From Salisapilia sapeloensis (lineage: Eukaryota > Oomycota > Peronosporomycetes > Peronosporales > Salisapiliaceae), in contig JAADVB010000160.1 in NCBI GenBank assembly GCA_023334545.1, positions 1 to 44,201 on the forward strand: a stretch of 44,201 nucleotides of DNA. The letters are read 5' to 3'. The number at the start of each line of letters is the position of its first letter. Position 1 is the first letter of the stretch. The position numbers were made by a program, and so were the translations under genes. Below the pieces are notes generated by a model, which was not told where the DNA came from, did not search any database, and saw only the letters and a program-made list of their open reading frames with translations. This document shows, one piece after another, positions 31,383 to 42,053 of the stretch.

Positions 31383-33580
31383 TTATCGTTGAATCACTTT
31401 CGGAGCTTGGTACGTAAAGTCATTCAAGTACTCTCGCTCTCGATCGACCGAGTCGAGCATACGCCACTCGGGTGTATCAACTGCTTCTTGATTGACAAAC
31501 TCTTCATCGACGTACTTGACATCCGAATCATCCACCACATCTGGAACCCACTCAGGTGCCACCTCCTTCTTCTGCAACGCGTCCCAATCGATATTTTCAA
31601 AGAACGGATGCTGCATGATCGACTCTGGCACCGGTCCATCTGTGGCACCCAATCGCTTCTCCGGTTCCTTCTCCAGCAGCCCCTGGATCAACGACTGTGC
31701 GTCTTCCGGGACTTCAGGAGGGATGTACAACGACCCTTCTCGGATATTCCGGTACATGATCGCCTGATTATCATCCTTGAACGGCGTTCGACCGATAAAC
31801 ATCTCAAAGAGCAGGATGCCGAGACTCCACCAGTCGCATTCCTTCCCATACGTCGCGCCTTCCACTGGTTTCTTCCCGTCTTTACCCATGACAGCCAAGA
31901 GTACTTCTGGTGCAATGTACTCTGGCGATCCAGCTAAGGAGTGGGACTTGCCGTCCGATGCACGAGCATACGTCGATAGACCAAAGTCGACGATGACGAC
32001 ATGTCCGTCCTTTTGCAGCAAGATATTCTCCGGTTTCAAGTCTCGATAGATAATGTCCGCAGCATGCAGATGCGCTAAGCCAGCAACAATCTCTGCTGCA
32101 TACAATTGGATGCGTGTAGGCGTGAACGGCGTGTCACCACTTGCACTCAACTGCATGTGTCGACGCAAGTCTCCACCGTTAAAGAACTCCATGCCCATAT
32201 ACACCTTATCTTCATTCTGGAAAGCAAAGAGCAATGATGCGACGAACGGATGGTCAATCTCTCGCAACATATCTCGTTCGATCTTGGCATTCCGACGCAT
32301 CGTTTCGTCCATCCCGATCTTACTGATGATCTTAATGGCATAAATACGTCCATCGGGACCTCGAGCCGACAAGACGCGACCAAAGGTACCTGTCCCAAGC
32401 ACTTGAAGCAGTTCAAAGTCATCGATTTTAATACTCGATTTGCTTTTGCCTTTGCCAGAGTCCGAGACACTTGTTGCACTCGTATCTTCTTCTATTGCGA
32501 CAGAATTTGTTTGTGCTCTTGATCGTGACAATTTCTCTTCATCCGACTCGACAATCTCAATCTCATCATTCAAAATCTGTTGCATGAACTTGATAGACTT
32601 TTGCATACGCGTCTTGTCGACGTCATTCACGGCGAAACGGTAGTACTTGTATCCGCCATTGATATATCGCTGGTCACCAGTCGTATGAATCAACAGCTTA
32701 TTCCGGACGAGACAATTACCTAGTAGCTGCACTTCTTCCAATGTCGAGCAAGTGATCCCGCCGTCCATCGGACGATTCGGGCCATGTCGAAGCATCCACT
32801 CCGACGCCTCTTTGCCTGTGATCACGGACGGATGGAGCTTCAAGTACAACGTCCGGTCCTTGCTCTGAACTTCTCGTCGCATCTGCTCTGCACATGCCCA
32901 GAGCTCCTTGAGACCTGGCTCTTGCGTTAATCGAATTGAAAACTTGAGCTTCCCACTGGCCGACCGCTTGGCTTTGCCATTGTCTCGCGCCTGGAGTTCG
33001 TACCATTCAATGCTTTCGTTACCACTCGGGTCGAGCTGATCGAGCTGAAGCAATAGACGACCTAGATCCTCCGTCTCGACACGACCTTTGTCCTTGCATT
33101 TGACACGAAGGTACTTAGCTTTCGCCAGATCGACGTTAATACCGAACGTATACTCTTCTGCGGCGGCAGCAGCGCCGATACCTAACGGCTGGTGACTCTC
33201 GGTGCCACTGGCGAGAGACTGCAAGACGGTCGCTTTAAGCGGACTCCAGACGGGCATCATGCCTCGGTCCATCCGAACGGGAGGCGTGCGTTGTTTTTCA
33301 CCCTTAATTTCCTGCTTCTTCGCGTCTAACAATACTAGTGTACAGTATACGTTCCGTGCCCTCCCGCTTTCTGCTGAAGCAATGTCTCTTGCTTCAATCG
33401 GTGTGAGTTTGAGCAAGAATCGACGGTGGTGTGGGAGCTGTGGTTTGCCATCGGACGAATAGGTGAGAGCTCTCGACGTTCGTTGTGACTGACTAGATCG
33501 ATGACTAAGTCCTCCTATAGTCGTAGGTGAGTATAAAGTAGATAGACTAGTTCTAGGGATCGACACGTACTGGAAGACAT
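31383..33580 (-). CDS. AGC-type protein kinase with C2-like and DEP domains
   Basis: Two exons, 713 residues: a 10-base first exon 33580-33571 (MSS plus one base) and 33514-31383 (intron 56 nt). The large frame has no ATG before the middle of its C2-like region, and this tiny exon restores one. Domains: C2-like about 34-199, DEP about 215-300 (LHPSVITGKEASEWMLRHG, YRFA end), kinase about 370-645 and AGC tail. Kinase motifs are intact: GTGTFG (377-382), K398, YRDLKPEN (D495), DFG (513-515). The activation segment reads SLAGSPEYIAPE, so the PDK1-type site is Ser529 in place of Thr. The hydrophobic motif YLNDFTY is present near the end. It is probably a signalling kinase recruited to membranes by C2 and DEP; no direct animal counterpart has this layout. 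Confidence 0.88.
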
Positions 33581-34177
33581 GGAGATAGTCGTGTGGCTTG
33601 ATACGAGGGAGGGAGGAATTCAAATTGTACGAGTAGGTGCACCACGAACGGGAGGATGTACAAGGAGATTGACAGTGATGGGACGTACGGAGGCTACTTG
33701 ATCCGACTGACAATAGGTACGGAGATGGAAAGCCCTCGCGTACAGACCTCTCCTGCGTTTGATGGAGGGAACGGATTACTTGGAGTAAGCCAGTTCATAC
33801 GCTTTCGCGATGGACACTAGTCCGTTCCAATACGCTTTGCTTGCCCCATTTCTTTTGGCACGGATGTTTGCACCGACGCAGTTTTCCAAAAGTGGGGACT
33901 TTTGTACTCTTTATGCCAAAAGCGGAAAAAATGTTCAAAGAGGGGAGCAAGAAAGTATTGAGCAGGGCGTATCACTCATGACCATTTCGATCCTTGCAAG
34001 TGGTGAAATCAGCCTTGTACATGCCCACTTTTGGTATGTTTCCACGAGTACAGGTCCTGACTTTTACCACGTATGGAAGATGCAAAATAGTCCCGGTTTT
34101 AGCACCTTTTGTCCAGTTTTGTCTATCGCAGTACAATTGTCTCCACTTTTGGAAATACGCTTCGAAGGATTGTAAAA
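33581..34177. promoter_or_regulatory. Divergent kinase/GH5 promoter region with repeated CCACTTTTGG
   Basis: No gene in these 597 bases. The 10-mer CCACTTTTGG occurs at 34025-34034 and 34143-34152, and its reverse complement at 33886-33895. Related CCAAAAG/CTTTTGG cores are at 33852-33858 and 33916-33922. The copy at 34143 is 26 bp before the GH5 ATG. The density is far above chance and suggests a binding site for one factor, controlling the kinase, the glycosidase or both. Confidence 0.5.
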
Positions 34178-35248
34178 ATGGACATCTGCACGGCACACGG
34201 GAAATTAATTCTCGATGGCACCACGTTCTATCTGAAGGGAGCGAGTTACTTTGGTCTGGAAAGTGATATTCGAGTACCACATGGGTTGTGGGGAGGTAAC
34301 GACTCGACCAACATTGCTGCCATCGCAACGTTTCTCCGTCAAAATAAATTTAATGTCGTTCGACTGCCTTTAGCAGCGGATGCAATCGATGCGAATGCTA
34401 GTATCGATACCAACAAGATTGGCAATGAAAAGGAGCTTTTAGAGAAGTTTCACGGTAGAGAACTAAAGTATCTAGACATGATCGATCATACTGTCAAAGT
34501 TTTTGGCCAGCATCATGTACTTGTGCTCTTGGACATGCACGTCCTTCACACCGGTGGACCCATTTCCGAGCTATGGTATGATCCTGCTGATCCAGATCTC
34601 GTCCAAAGAGCATGGAAGACACTGGCAACTCGGTTTTCTACTGCATGGAACGTGATAGGAGCCGACGTGATGAACGAGCCTCATGGAGCTGCTACATGGG
34701 GCACGAATGACAAAGCGACAGACTGGCGTCTTGCAGCTACTCGTCTTGCATCCACCATCCACGCTGTGTGTCCTCGATGGTTAATCTTCGTTGAAGGTAT
34801 CCAAAATCCTCAACATGCCCAGCCTCCATCGTTCTGGGGCGAAAACATATCGGACGCTCAAGAGCATCCGATCCATCTCCAAGTTTCCAATAAACTCGTC
34901 TACAGTCCACATGTCTACGGTCCAAGTGTCTCTCACCAGCCTTACTTTGATTCCTCCGACTATCCTATGAACCTACCTAATATCTGGCATGAACACTTTG
35001 GTGTCTTGGCGGGAGACACGCCGATCGTCATTGGCGAGTGGGGAGGTTCCTACAACTCTCCACCAGATCAACAGTGGCAAGAAGCCTTTGCAGAGTATCT
35101 CGAAAAGAGTCAGATCGGATCCATCTACTGGTGTGTCAACCCCAACTCTGGTGACACTCAAGGTCTCCTCCAAGACGACTGGCAGACACCACGTATCGAC
35201 AAGCTAGCTGTCTTAGATCGTTTTAAAAGTACAAACATCGCGCCATGA
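34178..35248 (+). CDS. Glycoside hydrolase family 5 enzyme
   Basis: Single exon, 356 residues from the first ATG, at 34178. The (beta/alpha)8 glycosidase signatures are seen: LKGASYFGLES near the start, HGLWGG, NVVRLPL (Arg of the active site), LLDMHVL, the acid/base E167 in DVMNEPHG, SPHVYGPSV, and the nucleophile E287 in VIGEWGG. It should cleave beta-linked glucans or mannans. No signal peptide follows this ATG: the protein opens MDICTAHGKLILDG, so it is either cytosolic or an upstream exon coding for a signal peptide was missed; I could not find a convincing one. The enzyme is otherwise complete. It is head-to-head with the C2-DEP-AGC kinase and ends 34 bp from the convergent START/EDR2-C gene. 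Confidence 0.88.
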   Translation: MDICTAHGKLILDGTTFYLKGASYFGLESDIRVPHGLWGGNDSTNIAAIATFLRQNKFNVVRLPLAADAIDANASIDTNKIGNEKELLEKFHGRELKYLDMIDHTVKVFGQHHVLVLLDMHVLHTGGPISELWYDPADPDLVQRAWKTLATRFSTAWNVIGADVMNEPHGAATWGTNDKATDWRLAATRLASTIHAVCPRWLIFVEGIQNPQHAQPPSFWGENISDAQEHPIHLQVSNKLVYSPHVYGPSVSHQPYFDSSDYPMNLPNIWHEHFGVLAGDTPIVIGEWGGSYNSPPDQQWQEAFAEYLEKSQIGSIYWCVNPNSGDTQGLLQDDWQTPRIDKLAVLDRFKSTNIAP

Positions 35249-35282
35249 ACAATTCATTTCCAACTCTAGTTATGCATGCAAA

Positions 35283-37091
35283 TTAGTCCAACGACACGGC
35301 CGTGCTGAGGTCCAAGTGGGTCAATCGTGCCGTCCCGAGCAGTCGTTCTGGTAGTTCCTCCATTTGCTGTGCCTCGAGCACGAAACCCATGTCAATCACC
35401 AGTTTCTTCGTGTACCCTGCCACAAGCCCAACGACTCGATTTGCCACAGCAGACGACGCAATGTCGACACCTAGTTCAAAGTACTGTTCCCCTCGATGAT
35501 ATACCTGTCGTAGCTTTTTCCCCAAGATCGTCGGTGTGTTCCCGACAGCTTGTCGCACGATAAAGCTACCTTCGACGATGCACGGAATGAGTTTAAACCT
35601 TTCATCTCGGAAATCATCCGAGCCTTCGAGGAAGTCTTGAAGTAGCTCCGACGTCGGTGATCCGTCCGTCAGGAGCGACGGATGAGGGAGCTGGTAGTAC
35701 ACGACTAGATTCAATTTGCGAGAGCCAGGGACCATAAAGTTCATGACAAATGTAAACGGCATCGTCGTCCCGTCCTGCCTATGTCTAGCTAATTCTTTCT
35801 GTACGACATTATCCGGTCGAGCGGCAATGTGGTCAATCGTCTTGGACGTCTCGAAGAGGTCCATGCCGACCATTCGGAAGAGTGGAGGTGCAGAAGGGAT
35901 CTTACGTCTATCAGTCAAATAGTCCGGACCACGCACTAGTACGGTGCTACCGTCTGGTTCTGCCCACATCGCTTTCGGGACACTCGTGGACAATTCCTTT
36001 AGTGTCGACACGGACGCTGACTTGTCGACTGTCGACTGGATTTCCCCCGTCGAAGAATGATGACTAAGTACTCCTGCTGCTTCTTCAGCAGATGAAATGA
36101 CAGCAGTGAACTCTTCCGAGATATTTGGTGTCACGTACTTGCGTGCTTCCATGACTTCCTGTAGACCAGACAAAACTAGTATATGTGGCTTCAAGTACTG
36201 ATACAAACGATTGAAACGAAGGAGGAGACTGCTTTCCCACCCTTGTGGATCCAAGTGCACGACGTTCGTGACGAGAGATGTCGAGTCGTCTGTGAGACTA
36301 ATGGGCAGTTCACGAGGCGAGATGATGTAGCCACTGCCTTTGCAAGTCGCACGGACCATGTCTTGTGTCGTGGGACACTCCGGATGGACAGTGCTTTGTA
36401 GACAAATGACGTACGACCCGTCGTCCGTGCGTCGCCAATATCGCAGCAAACACGCGTCTCGAGGCTTGAGCCACCTAGAAACAACTAAGTCGACTAGTAC
36501 ACAGATCTCTTGATAGCTAATTACGTCGGCCAGAGCCACATGGGCTTGTAGATGAGTCGAATAATGTCCGAGTGATCATCGATCGTCTGTATAGCATACG
36601 CATTCTCCACGGCTGTATCCCACCTAGAGCATACCTTAGTACCTAGTTGAGATGTATACGATACAAAAAGATTACATGGGATAGTTTTCGAGGTTCATGA
36701 GGTACATGAAGATCTCTGAGGGAGAGCCATCGATGACTTGTACCGTCTTAAAGCACGGAACGTCTCTCCTCGCACGTACGCTCGACATGGACCACAAGAC
36801 GCCGACCAGGACGAGGAAGGCTAGAACCAGCCCACCACCAAGCCCAGCTCCTCCGAACAAGCCAGCGACAAACGAGATACCAGCAGCAGAACATGCCGAT
36901 ACGAGTGCTCGATTCAGCGGCTCGGCAAAGCTTTCATGTCCTTCATCCTCCTGCCAAATTTGCATCCCGGCAAATAGGTCGACAACCTTCCAATTTGCCT
37001 GGAACATCGCCCAGGACCTTTCCAACTCACTCAAGAGCTTGAGCGTATCGGACGGCTCAGCGTTCATTTTCGCTGGTGTAATCGCTGCCAT
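35283..37091 (-). CDS. START plus EDR2-C (DUF1336) lipid-binding protein
   Basis: Three exons, 568 residues: 37091-36676, 36623-36525, 36474-35283 (introns 52 and 50 nt). The first 50 residues are helical; about 75-110 is a Gly-rich hydrophobic hairpin (GISFVAGLFGGAGLGGGLVL), possibly a membrane anchor. A START domain follows (VPCFKTVQVIDGSPSEIF, MWLWPTWLKPRDACLLRYWR, GYIISPRELP). The C-terminal 230 residues are the EDR2-C domain: FVMNFMVPGSRKLNLVVYYQ, FRDERFKLIPCIVEGSFIVR, FELGVDIASSAVANRVVGLV, ELPERLLGTARLTHLDLS. In plants EDR2 restrains defence-linked cell death and binds phosphoinositides; oomycetes have related lipid-binding proteins. The start is uncertain: the frame is open upstream of 37091, and an extra exon coding for a PH-domain end cannot be excluded. 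Confidence 0.85.
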
Positions 37092-37341
37092 ATTTATGAT
37101 CTCCTTGTAAAAGATACTTTCGACAATCAAATGCCACTTGCGAAATGGCTCCACCAGTCAGGATGTGCAAGAGTCGACAGAGACTCAGTCGAGGACGTCG
37201 CACGAGAGCTCTCGGGCTGGTCGATCAAGAATTAGAGGTAGAGGGATCGACAGATGTACCGTGCAAGAGAGCATACGAAAGACATACGATTGTCGAGATG
37301 TAAACTATATGCCAACCTATAGTCTACCTATGCCCGAAAAG

Positions 37342-40311
37342 CTATAGCTTGGACGACCTCGGACGCTCGCGTTCGGGGAAGAGCGGCATTTGTCGTCGGA
37401 AGGCTGTCGCGTCCTTGATGAGTACGGAAGAAGAGGCTTGGGGGGTTAGAGACACGGCTGCTGCGACGCCAACGTCTTCCTTTTCACCTTGTACCTCCAC
37501 AAGTTCGTGCTCACATCCATACAATTGGATACTAAGCTTACTCCTTTCCTTTCCATCCGCACTGATATACGTATCAAAGAGGTCAATAATATCTTGACGA
37601 TGCAATGTCCGGACGACCGTCGCAAGTTCCTGCCGACGGTTAAAGTAAAACATTTCCGTCGCAATCTCTCGCCACAATCGAATGTACTCTTCCGACTCCC
37701 GCTTTGGTTTCTCCACGAGAGACTGCACCACTGCTTCTACTTGTTTCTTCCACGTCTCTTCTGGCATCGACAAAATCCAATTTCGGAATTCAAGTAAGAA
37801 ACTTTCCACTCGACTATCCAAGTACATCGGATCTCCGACAGTCGATTGCACGATGATACGAAGGTATTCGATACCCTCTTGATGCATACTTCCAGAAAAC
37901 ACAATGTATCCTAATTGCTCTTGCGTTCGAAGCTGATTGAAGCACGGTTCTTTCAGTACATGTGCCAGTACTTCGAGAGCAGCTCGTTTCTCCAGTGTTT
38001 CCTGGCCGACTTGGAAAAGGACACTTAGTGCCGAGTTCTTGTTCTGATCATTCCAATCCTTCCTTCGATACGCATACTCAGTCCCGGCATGTAGACGCAC
38101 GATACGAGGTCGAAGCGACTGGCTTGGAAGCAGCGGCCAGCTGCCTTCATGCTTGGCATCGAAAGCGAATTGGGACACGACACCGTCCAACAGGTCCTTA
38201 GCATGATGCTCTTGGATGTTGCCATAACAAAAGCCTTCGACAAAAACCTCTTGCAAAAGGCTTTGAGCATGCAATGCCAAGTCTTGGACGGACATGTGTT
38301 CAATCGCTTGGACTTTATCCTCCACGCTCCATTTAGACGCATCTAGGACCAGACCAGCGCTGTACACCGTGTGCTGATACGGTTCTTCCATAAAAAAGTT
38401 CTCGTACAAGCGCTTCGTCCGGTCCTTGACTCGATCAAACACATTTTCCTTGAACTGAAACGCAGGTGAAGTCATGTTCAGCAACTGCTTCAACACTCGA
38501 TCGAGTAGCTTGTCTAGTTTCTGAGAGAACCCACCGACGTATAGCTCAATCGCACGCGAGTTGAAAGATATGTCATAGTCCATACCAGCAAGCTCTGCGT
38601 CGTAGCTCCATTCAGTCAATTCGTCCTTGAGATAGCGAACGAAGAGACTAGTGAGGACACCATGACGAGGTGTTGGAGACACCATGGGCGAGTAGAATAG
38701 AAAAGACAAGGATAAGCGAGGTTTACGAAAGTATGTGTCCGCTTTGAACCACAGACGACACTGGTCGTCGTGTCGGACTTGCAAAGGAGCTTCTAGCACG
38801 TACTCACCACTCACCTCGGTGAACGGAGATGACGGTACGACGATATGGAAGTCAGTGCAGATGAGGTCGTTACGAGAAGGTAGATGCAGCGCTGTGTTTA
38901 TGTCTGGATGCTGCCACTTGGATACGAGGTCTGATGGGAGTTTCGAGTAGCTGTATGGAGTCTTGTACCACGTCTCGGCTAGATCCGTCGTCTCTTGGAA
39001 CTGTTTGCTCACCATGGTAAGACGCACACGCTCCGGGACGAGTAATTTCAGAATCTCTTGTGTCTTCTGACTGTCGTACTTGAACATCAAGTGTGGTCCA
39101 GCGATCACTAGTTCCTTCGGGTACTTGTGTAGGTTACCAGAAAGCGAATGGACGTAGTTAATCGGTCGTTCTTTGCTTTTGAATCGGAATTGTGTCGCGT
39201 GCAAGTCTCGAATTTCATGGTACATCCATTCCTCGATTGGAGCAGCACGCTGGAGCATCGCGAGGTACTGGAAGACAGCATTAGCAACGTCATAACACTT
39301 TTCAATCCCGACTTCCGTCGCGTCGATGTTCACGACGAACATCCCCCAGTCTTCGTGATCACGAACCAAGCCGGCGTAGAGGCCATTCGCTAGTTCCTGT
39401 TGTTTCAAGTAACTTAATAGAGACCCAGCGCCTTCATGGCCAAGGAGGTGCGATAGAATACGACTCGGCTTGCTCATGTACTCATCGTAGAGTGACGGCG
39501 TGGGCCATGCAAGCTCTATGACACGCAAGTCTTTCACGGGCGTCACACGTACTTCCGTCTGGAGGCGAGACGAATCGAATGGGAGGACACCGCCGAACTC
39601 TGGGGGAGATCTCCCAGAAGTCGGGACGCTCGTGAAGAGATTTTGCGCCCATGACTTGAGCGTCGTTAAGTCCTCTTGTCCGTACAGCACGAGCTTCATG
39701 ATACTCGCCGAGTAGTACGTCGCATGGAAGTCGAGCAGCGCGTCTCGCACGTGATCGCCGCCTAAGGTGTGGATGTTCCCTGTACCGAACTTGTGGAAGG
39801 CATGGTCCGGATTTGCCAACGACTTGAGGAGCTGATACAGTCGACGATGATCGTTCTGGAGGTTCTTACTATGCTCCGAGTCGACTGCACGGCGTTCACG
39901 GTCCGTCGCACTCGGTGTAAAGAGCGGCGCGACGAAGAACTGGGCAAAGCGATCTAGTGCACCGAGAAAGTGTTCTCCAAGCACGTCGAAATAAAAGTTC
40001 GTGTGCGTCGCGGACGTCGCAGCGTTGCTACGACCTCCGTGTGCACTTAGGAACTGCTTATAACTGTTCTCATCAGGGTATTTTTCCGTCCCGAGGAAGA
40101 GCATGTGCTCACAGAAGTGCGCTAGTCCAGGCAAATCGTCCGGATCGCTCTGATGCCCGACGTGGACGTCCATGGACGCCGCAGACTTTTCAGAGTACGG
40201 ATCGGAGACCAAGAGCACTTGGAGTCCATTCTCCAGTAAAATACTTTCGTACTGACGATCATCTAGCGCCGAGATCTGAATGTCATGGCTCATACGTACT
40301 GCGTCCGACAT
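37342..40311 (-). CDS. Insulin-degrading-enzyme-type M16A metalloprotease with peroxisomal signal
   Basis: Intronless, 989 residues from the ATG at 40311; the frame is open further up only with a TTG. The zinc site is the inverted HFCEH motif (H65, E68, H69), with E146 in AVDSEHSKN as third ligand; the spacing H65 to E146 (81) equals that of human insulin-degrading enzyme. Other family blocks are GLAHFCEHMLFLGTEKYPDE, SNAATSATHTNFYFDV, FHKFGTGN, and LRTQEQLGYIVFSG near the C-terminus. It should cut peptides inside its chamber. The protein ends RPRSSKL, a canonical type 1 peroxisomal targeting signal; plant and animal relatives end in similar tripeptides. It is the longest gene here and uses a single exon. 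Confidence 0.95.
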   Translation of the reverse strand: MSDAVRMSHDIQISALDDRQYESILLENGLQVLLVSDPYSEKSAASMDVHVGHQSDPDDLPGLAHFCEHMLFLGTEKYPDENSYKQFLSAHGGRSNAATSATHTNFYFDVLGEHFLGALDRFAQFFVAPLFTPSATDRERRAVDSEHSKNLQNDHRRLYQLLKSLANPDHAFHKFGTGNIHTLGGDHVRDALLDFHATYYSASIMKLVLYGQEDLTTLKSWAQNLFTSVPTSGRSPPEFGGVLPFDSSRLQTEVRVTPVKDLRVIELAWPTPSLYDEYMSKPSRILSHLLGHEGAGSLLSYLKQQELANGLYAGLVRDHEDWGMFVVNIDATEVGIEKCYDVANAVFQYLAMLQRAAPIEEWMYHEIRDLHATQFRFKSKERPINYVHSLSGNLHKYPKELVIAGPHLMFKYDSQKTQEILKLLVPERVRLTMVSKQFQETTDLAETWYKTPYSYSKLPSDLVSKWQHPDINTALHLPSRNDLICTDFHIVVPSSPFTEVSGEYVLEAPLQVRHDDQCRLWFKADTYFRKPRLSLSFLFYSPMVSPTPRHGVLTSLFVRYLKDELTEWSYDAELAGMDYDISFNSRAIELYVGGFSQKLDKLLDRVLKQLLNMTSPAFQFKENVFDRVKDRTKRLYENFFMEEPYQHTVYSAGLVLDASKWSVEDKVQAIEHMSVQDLALHAQSLLQEVFVEGFCYGNIQEHHAKDLLDGVVSQFAFDAKHEGSWPLLPSQSLRPRIVRLHAGTEYAYRRKDWNDQNKNSALSVLFQVGQETLEKRAALEVLAHVLKEPCFNQLRTQEQLGYIVFSGSMHQEGIEYLRIIVQSTVGDPMYLDSRVESFLLEFRNWILSMPEETWKKQVEAVVQSLVEKPKRESEEYIRLWREIATEMFYFNRRQELATVVRTLHRQDIIDLFDTYISADGKERSKLSIQLYGCEHELVEVQGEKEDVGVAAAVSLTPQASSSVLIKDATAFRRQMPLFPERERPRSSKL

Positions 40312-40539
40312 GCTTCTCGTTTCGCTTTTTTTATATTCTACCGGACGCTCCGGAGGCGTAAGGCGTGGTGTGAAGCGTTGTACGATGTACGATCTCCCGT
40401 TACACGAGGAACATGGAAGGTTTGAAGCGGTAAAGTAGAGAGACAAATAAGGAGAAACAAGTAGACTATAGTGTCTTTATTCATGCATATTCCTCGACGC
40501 AAAGCATACGACAGGAGAACGATAAGCAGAAATGGAGAA

Positions 40540-40612
40540 GCGCGGTTGGCGTAATCGGATAACGCGTCGGTCTTATACCCCGGAGATGCGGGTTTAAGTC
40601 CCGCATCGTGCA
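40540..40612 (+). tRNA. tRNA-Ile (anticodon UAU), slightly irregular
   Basis: A full cloverleaf of 73 bases fits: acceptor GCGCGGT pairing with ATCGTGC (two G-U pairs), D stem GCGT/ACGC with GG in the loop, anticodon loop CTTATAC (U33, anticodon UAU, A37), T stem GCGGG/CCCGC, discriminator A. Three irregularities: the anticodon stem has one T-C mismatch next to the loop and one T-G pair at its base; the T loop is TTTAAGT, with T where C56 is invariant, which would weaken the G19-C56 contact. No poly-T terminator follows closely (AACTTAACC). It may be a functional variant or a decaying copy. No intron is seen, although UAU tRNAs often have one. It lies between the protease and PDZ genes. Confidence 0.75.
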
Positions 40613-40755
40613 ACTTAACCTAGTACTAGTCTCCTACCTCAACTGCATACACCCATGGACTCCGTGTCCGATCGATTCAAAGTATCTCTTGCCAATATCC
40701 ATTTCCTTCCTACTTGTCGTCGACTAGCACTATGCCCAAGACTCATCCTCCATCT

Positions 40756-42053
40756 CTACGACCGTTTAGCAAGACGACCAAAGCGGACGACAACAGGTCG
40801 CGGGGCTTCTCGCAATCGATATAGAATCCGAGATAATCCCATGCCTGTCACTTCCTGTCCATTCACAGCGAGGATGACGACACCGTTCTGGATCTCCGGA
40901 TAACGTCTCGCTTCCGAGCCTTCAAAGCATTCCTTAACGATCGCAAACTGCTTACTTTCATCCGATCCGAGCTTCATGCCGATCGCCTGCTGCTTAAACA
41001 CAATATCAAAGACGTTTTCCAAGTGATTTAACGGACTCTCTTGACTCGAAGGACGTTGGCGAGGTGGTGTCTTGGGCAAATGAGCAGGAGACATGGACGC
41101 GGAGGAGCTTCGAGCGGGAGCTGGTGCTGGTGGCTTCTGAGCTTGCTCAATCGAGCTTGAAGTAGAGATAGGTGGACGTGGAGGTTCGACTCGACTGTCC
41201 TCCGGGTACGATCCAGAGCTGCTGATAGATGGACTGCGCTGCGGTGTCGACTGTCGCTGGCTGCATGTGCATTTCGTCGGGAGTTTATGACATCGAGAGC
41301 AGGATTGCCAGTCTGCAGGAGAGTCTGCAGGAGACGGAGGGATGGTATCGGCATCGAATGTGCCTTTCATGTAGCTTTCCATGAGCGATAGAAAGTGTTC
41401 CTTCTGCGCTTGCTGTCGACGCACGGTGGCGTGTGGTGGCGTCCGTTTGCCAATGAGTGTAAAGGCGTAGAGCTGCTGGAAGAAGAGGCCATTAGTGGAA
41501 TCGAGAGACTCATCGGACATGCTGCCAGGGTACGATCGCAGCCATGGGAACATGGCACTATGGATTCATGAAGATGAGCAAGCGATAGCGTAGGAAATAG
41601 ACCGACGTACTGTTTGTTTGTCAAGTCAGGTGTCTGTAGGAGTGTCCTGGCATCAATGACGTCCATGGGAGAAATGACTTTGCCAATAGGCTCCTGTAAA
41701 TCGATGACTAGCATGGGCATGAGCATATGCAAGTGTATCGGACTGAGATGGGTGCAGACCTTGGCGACGAGTGCGATTATAAAGCACTTCGAGCTCATCT
41801 TGTAATGCATCTGGGTTTTGCTTCTGAAGGCTCTTGAGATTCGTCCGATAGATCTTTCTCGCTTGCTGCAGTAGCCATTGCGCCGGGTGTCGAGGGTCGC
41901 ACGGTATATCGTACGTCTGGGTTTTTACAAAGAGTCTATTGCATGTGATATTGAGCCGCAAGTACTATTGTTCCTCGTGGGTATAGAGTACCGGACGGTG
42001 ATAGCATTGTCATCAACAGCATCGTTGGACCCGTAGCGACCGTCTCTCATCAT
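40756..42053 (-). CDS. PDZ-domain protein with ubiquitin-like N-terminus
   Basis: Four exons, 378 residues: 42053-41992, 41935-41760, 41707-41611, 41557-40756 (introns 56, 52 and 53 nt). The first join is inferred and gives AITVRLFVKTQTYDIPCDP, a beta-strand pattern like a ubiquitin fold or RBD, continuing HPAQWLLQQA; without it no ATG is available. A conserved-looking segment follows (IDLQEPIGKVISPMDVIDAR, MFPWLRSYPGS). A CxxC plus CxC cluster (CSRCHKLPTKCTC) may bind zinc. After a Ser/Pro-rich linker the last 85 residues form a PDZ domain: the carboxylate loop region IGMKLGS, IVKECFEGSEARRYPEIQNG, VILAVNGQEVTGMGLSRIL, VVVRFGRL. It is likely a scaffold; partners are unknown. It is head-to-head with cereblon, 157 bp apart. 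Confidence 0.75.

Noticed and set aside
41367..41810. A 147-codon minus-strand frame in the PDZ gene taken as its own gene
   Set aside because: Only a 32-residue part (IDLQEPIGKVISP onward) is coding; it is an internal exon of the PDZ gene, flanked by good splice sites in the correct phase.
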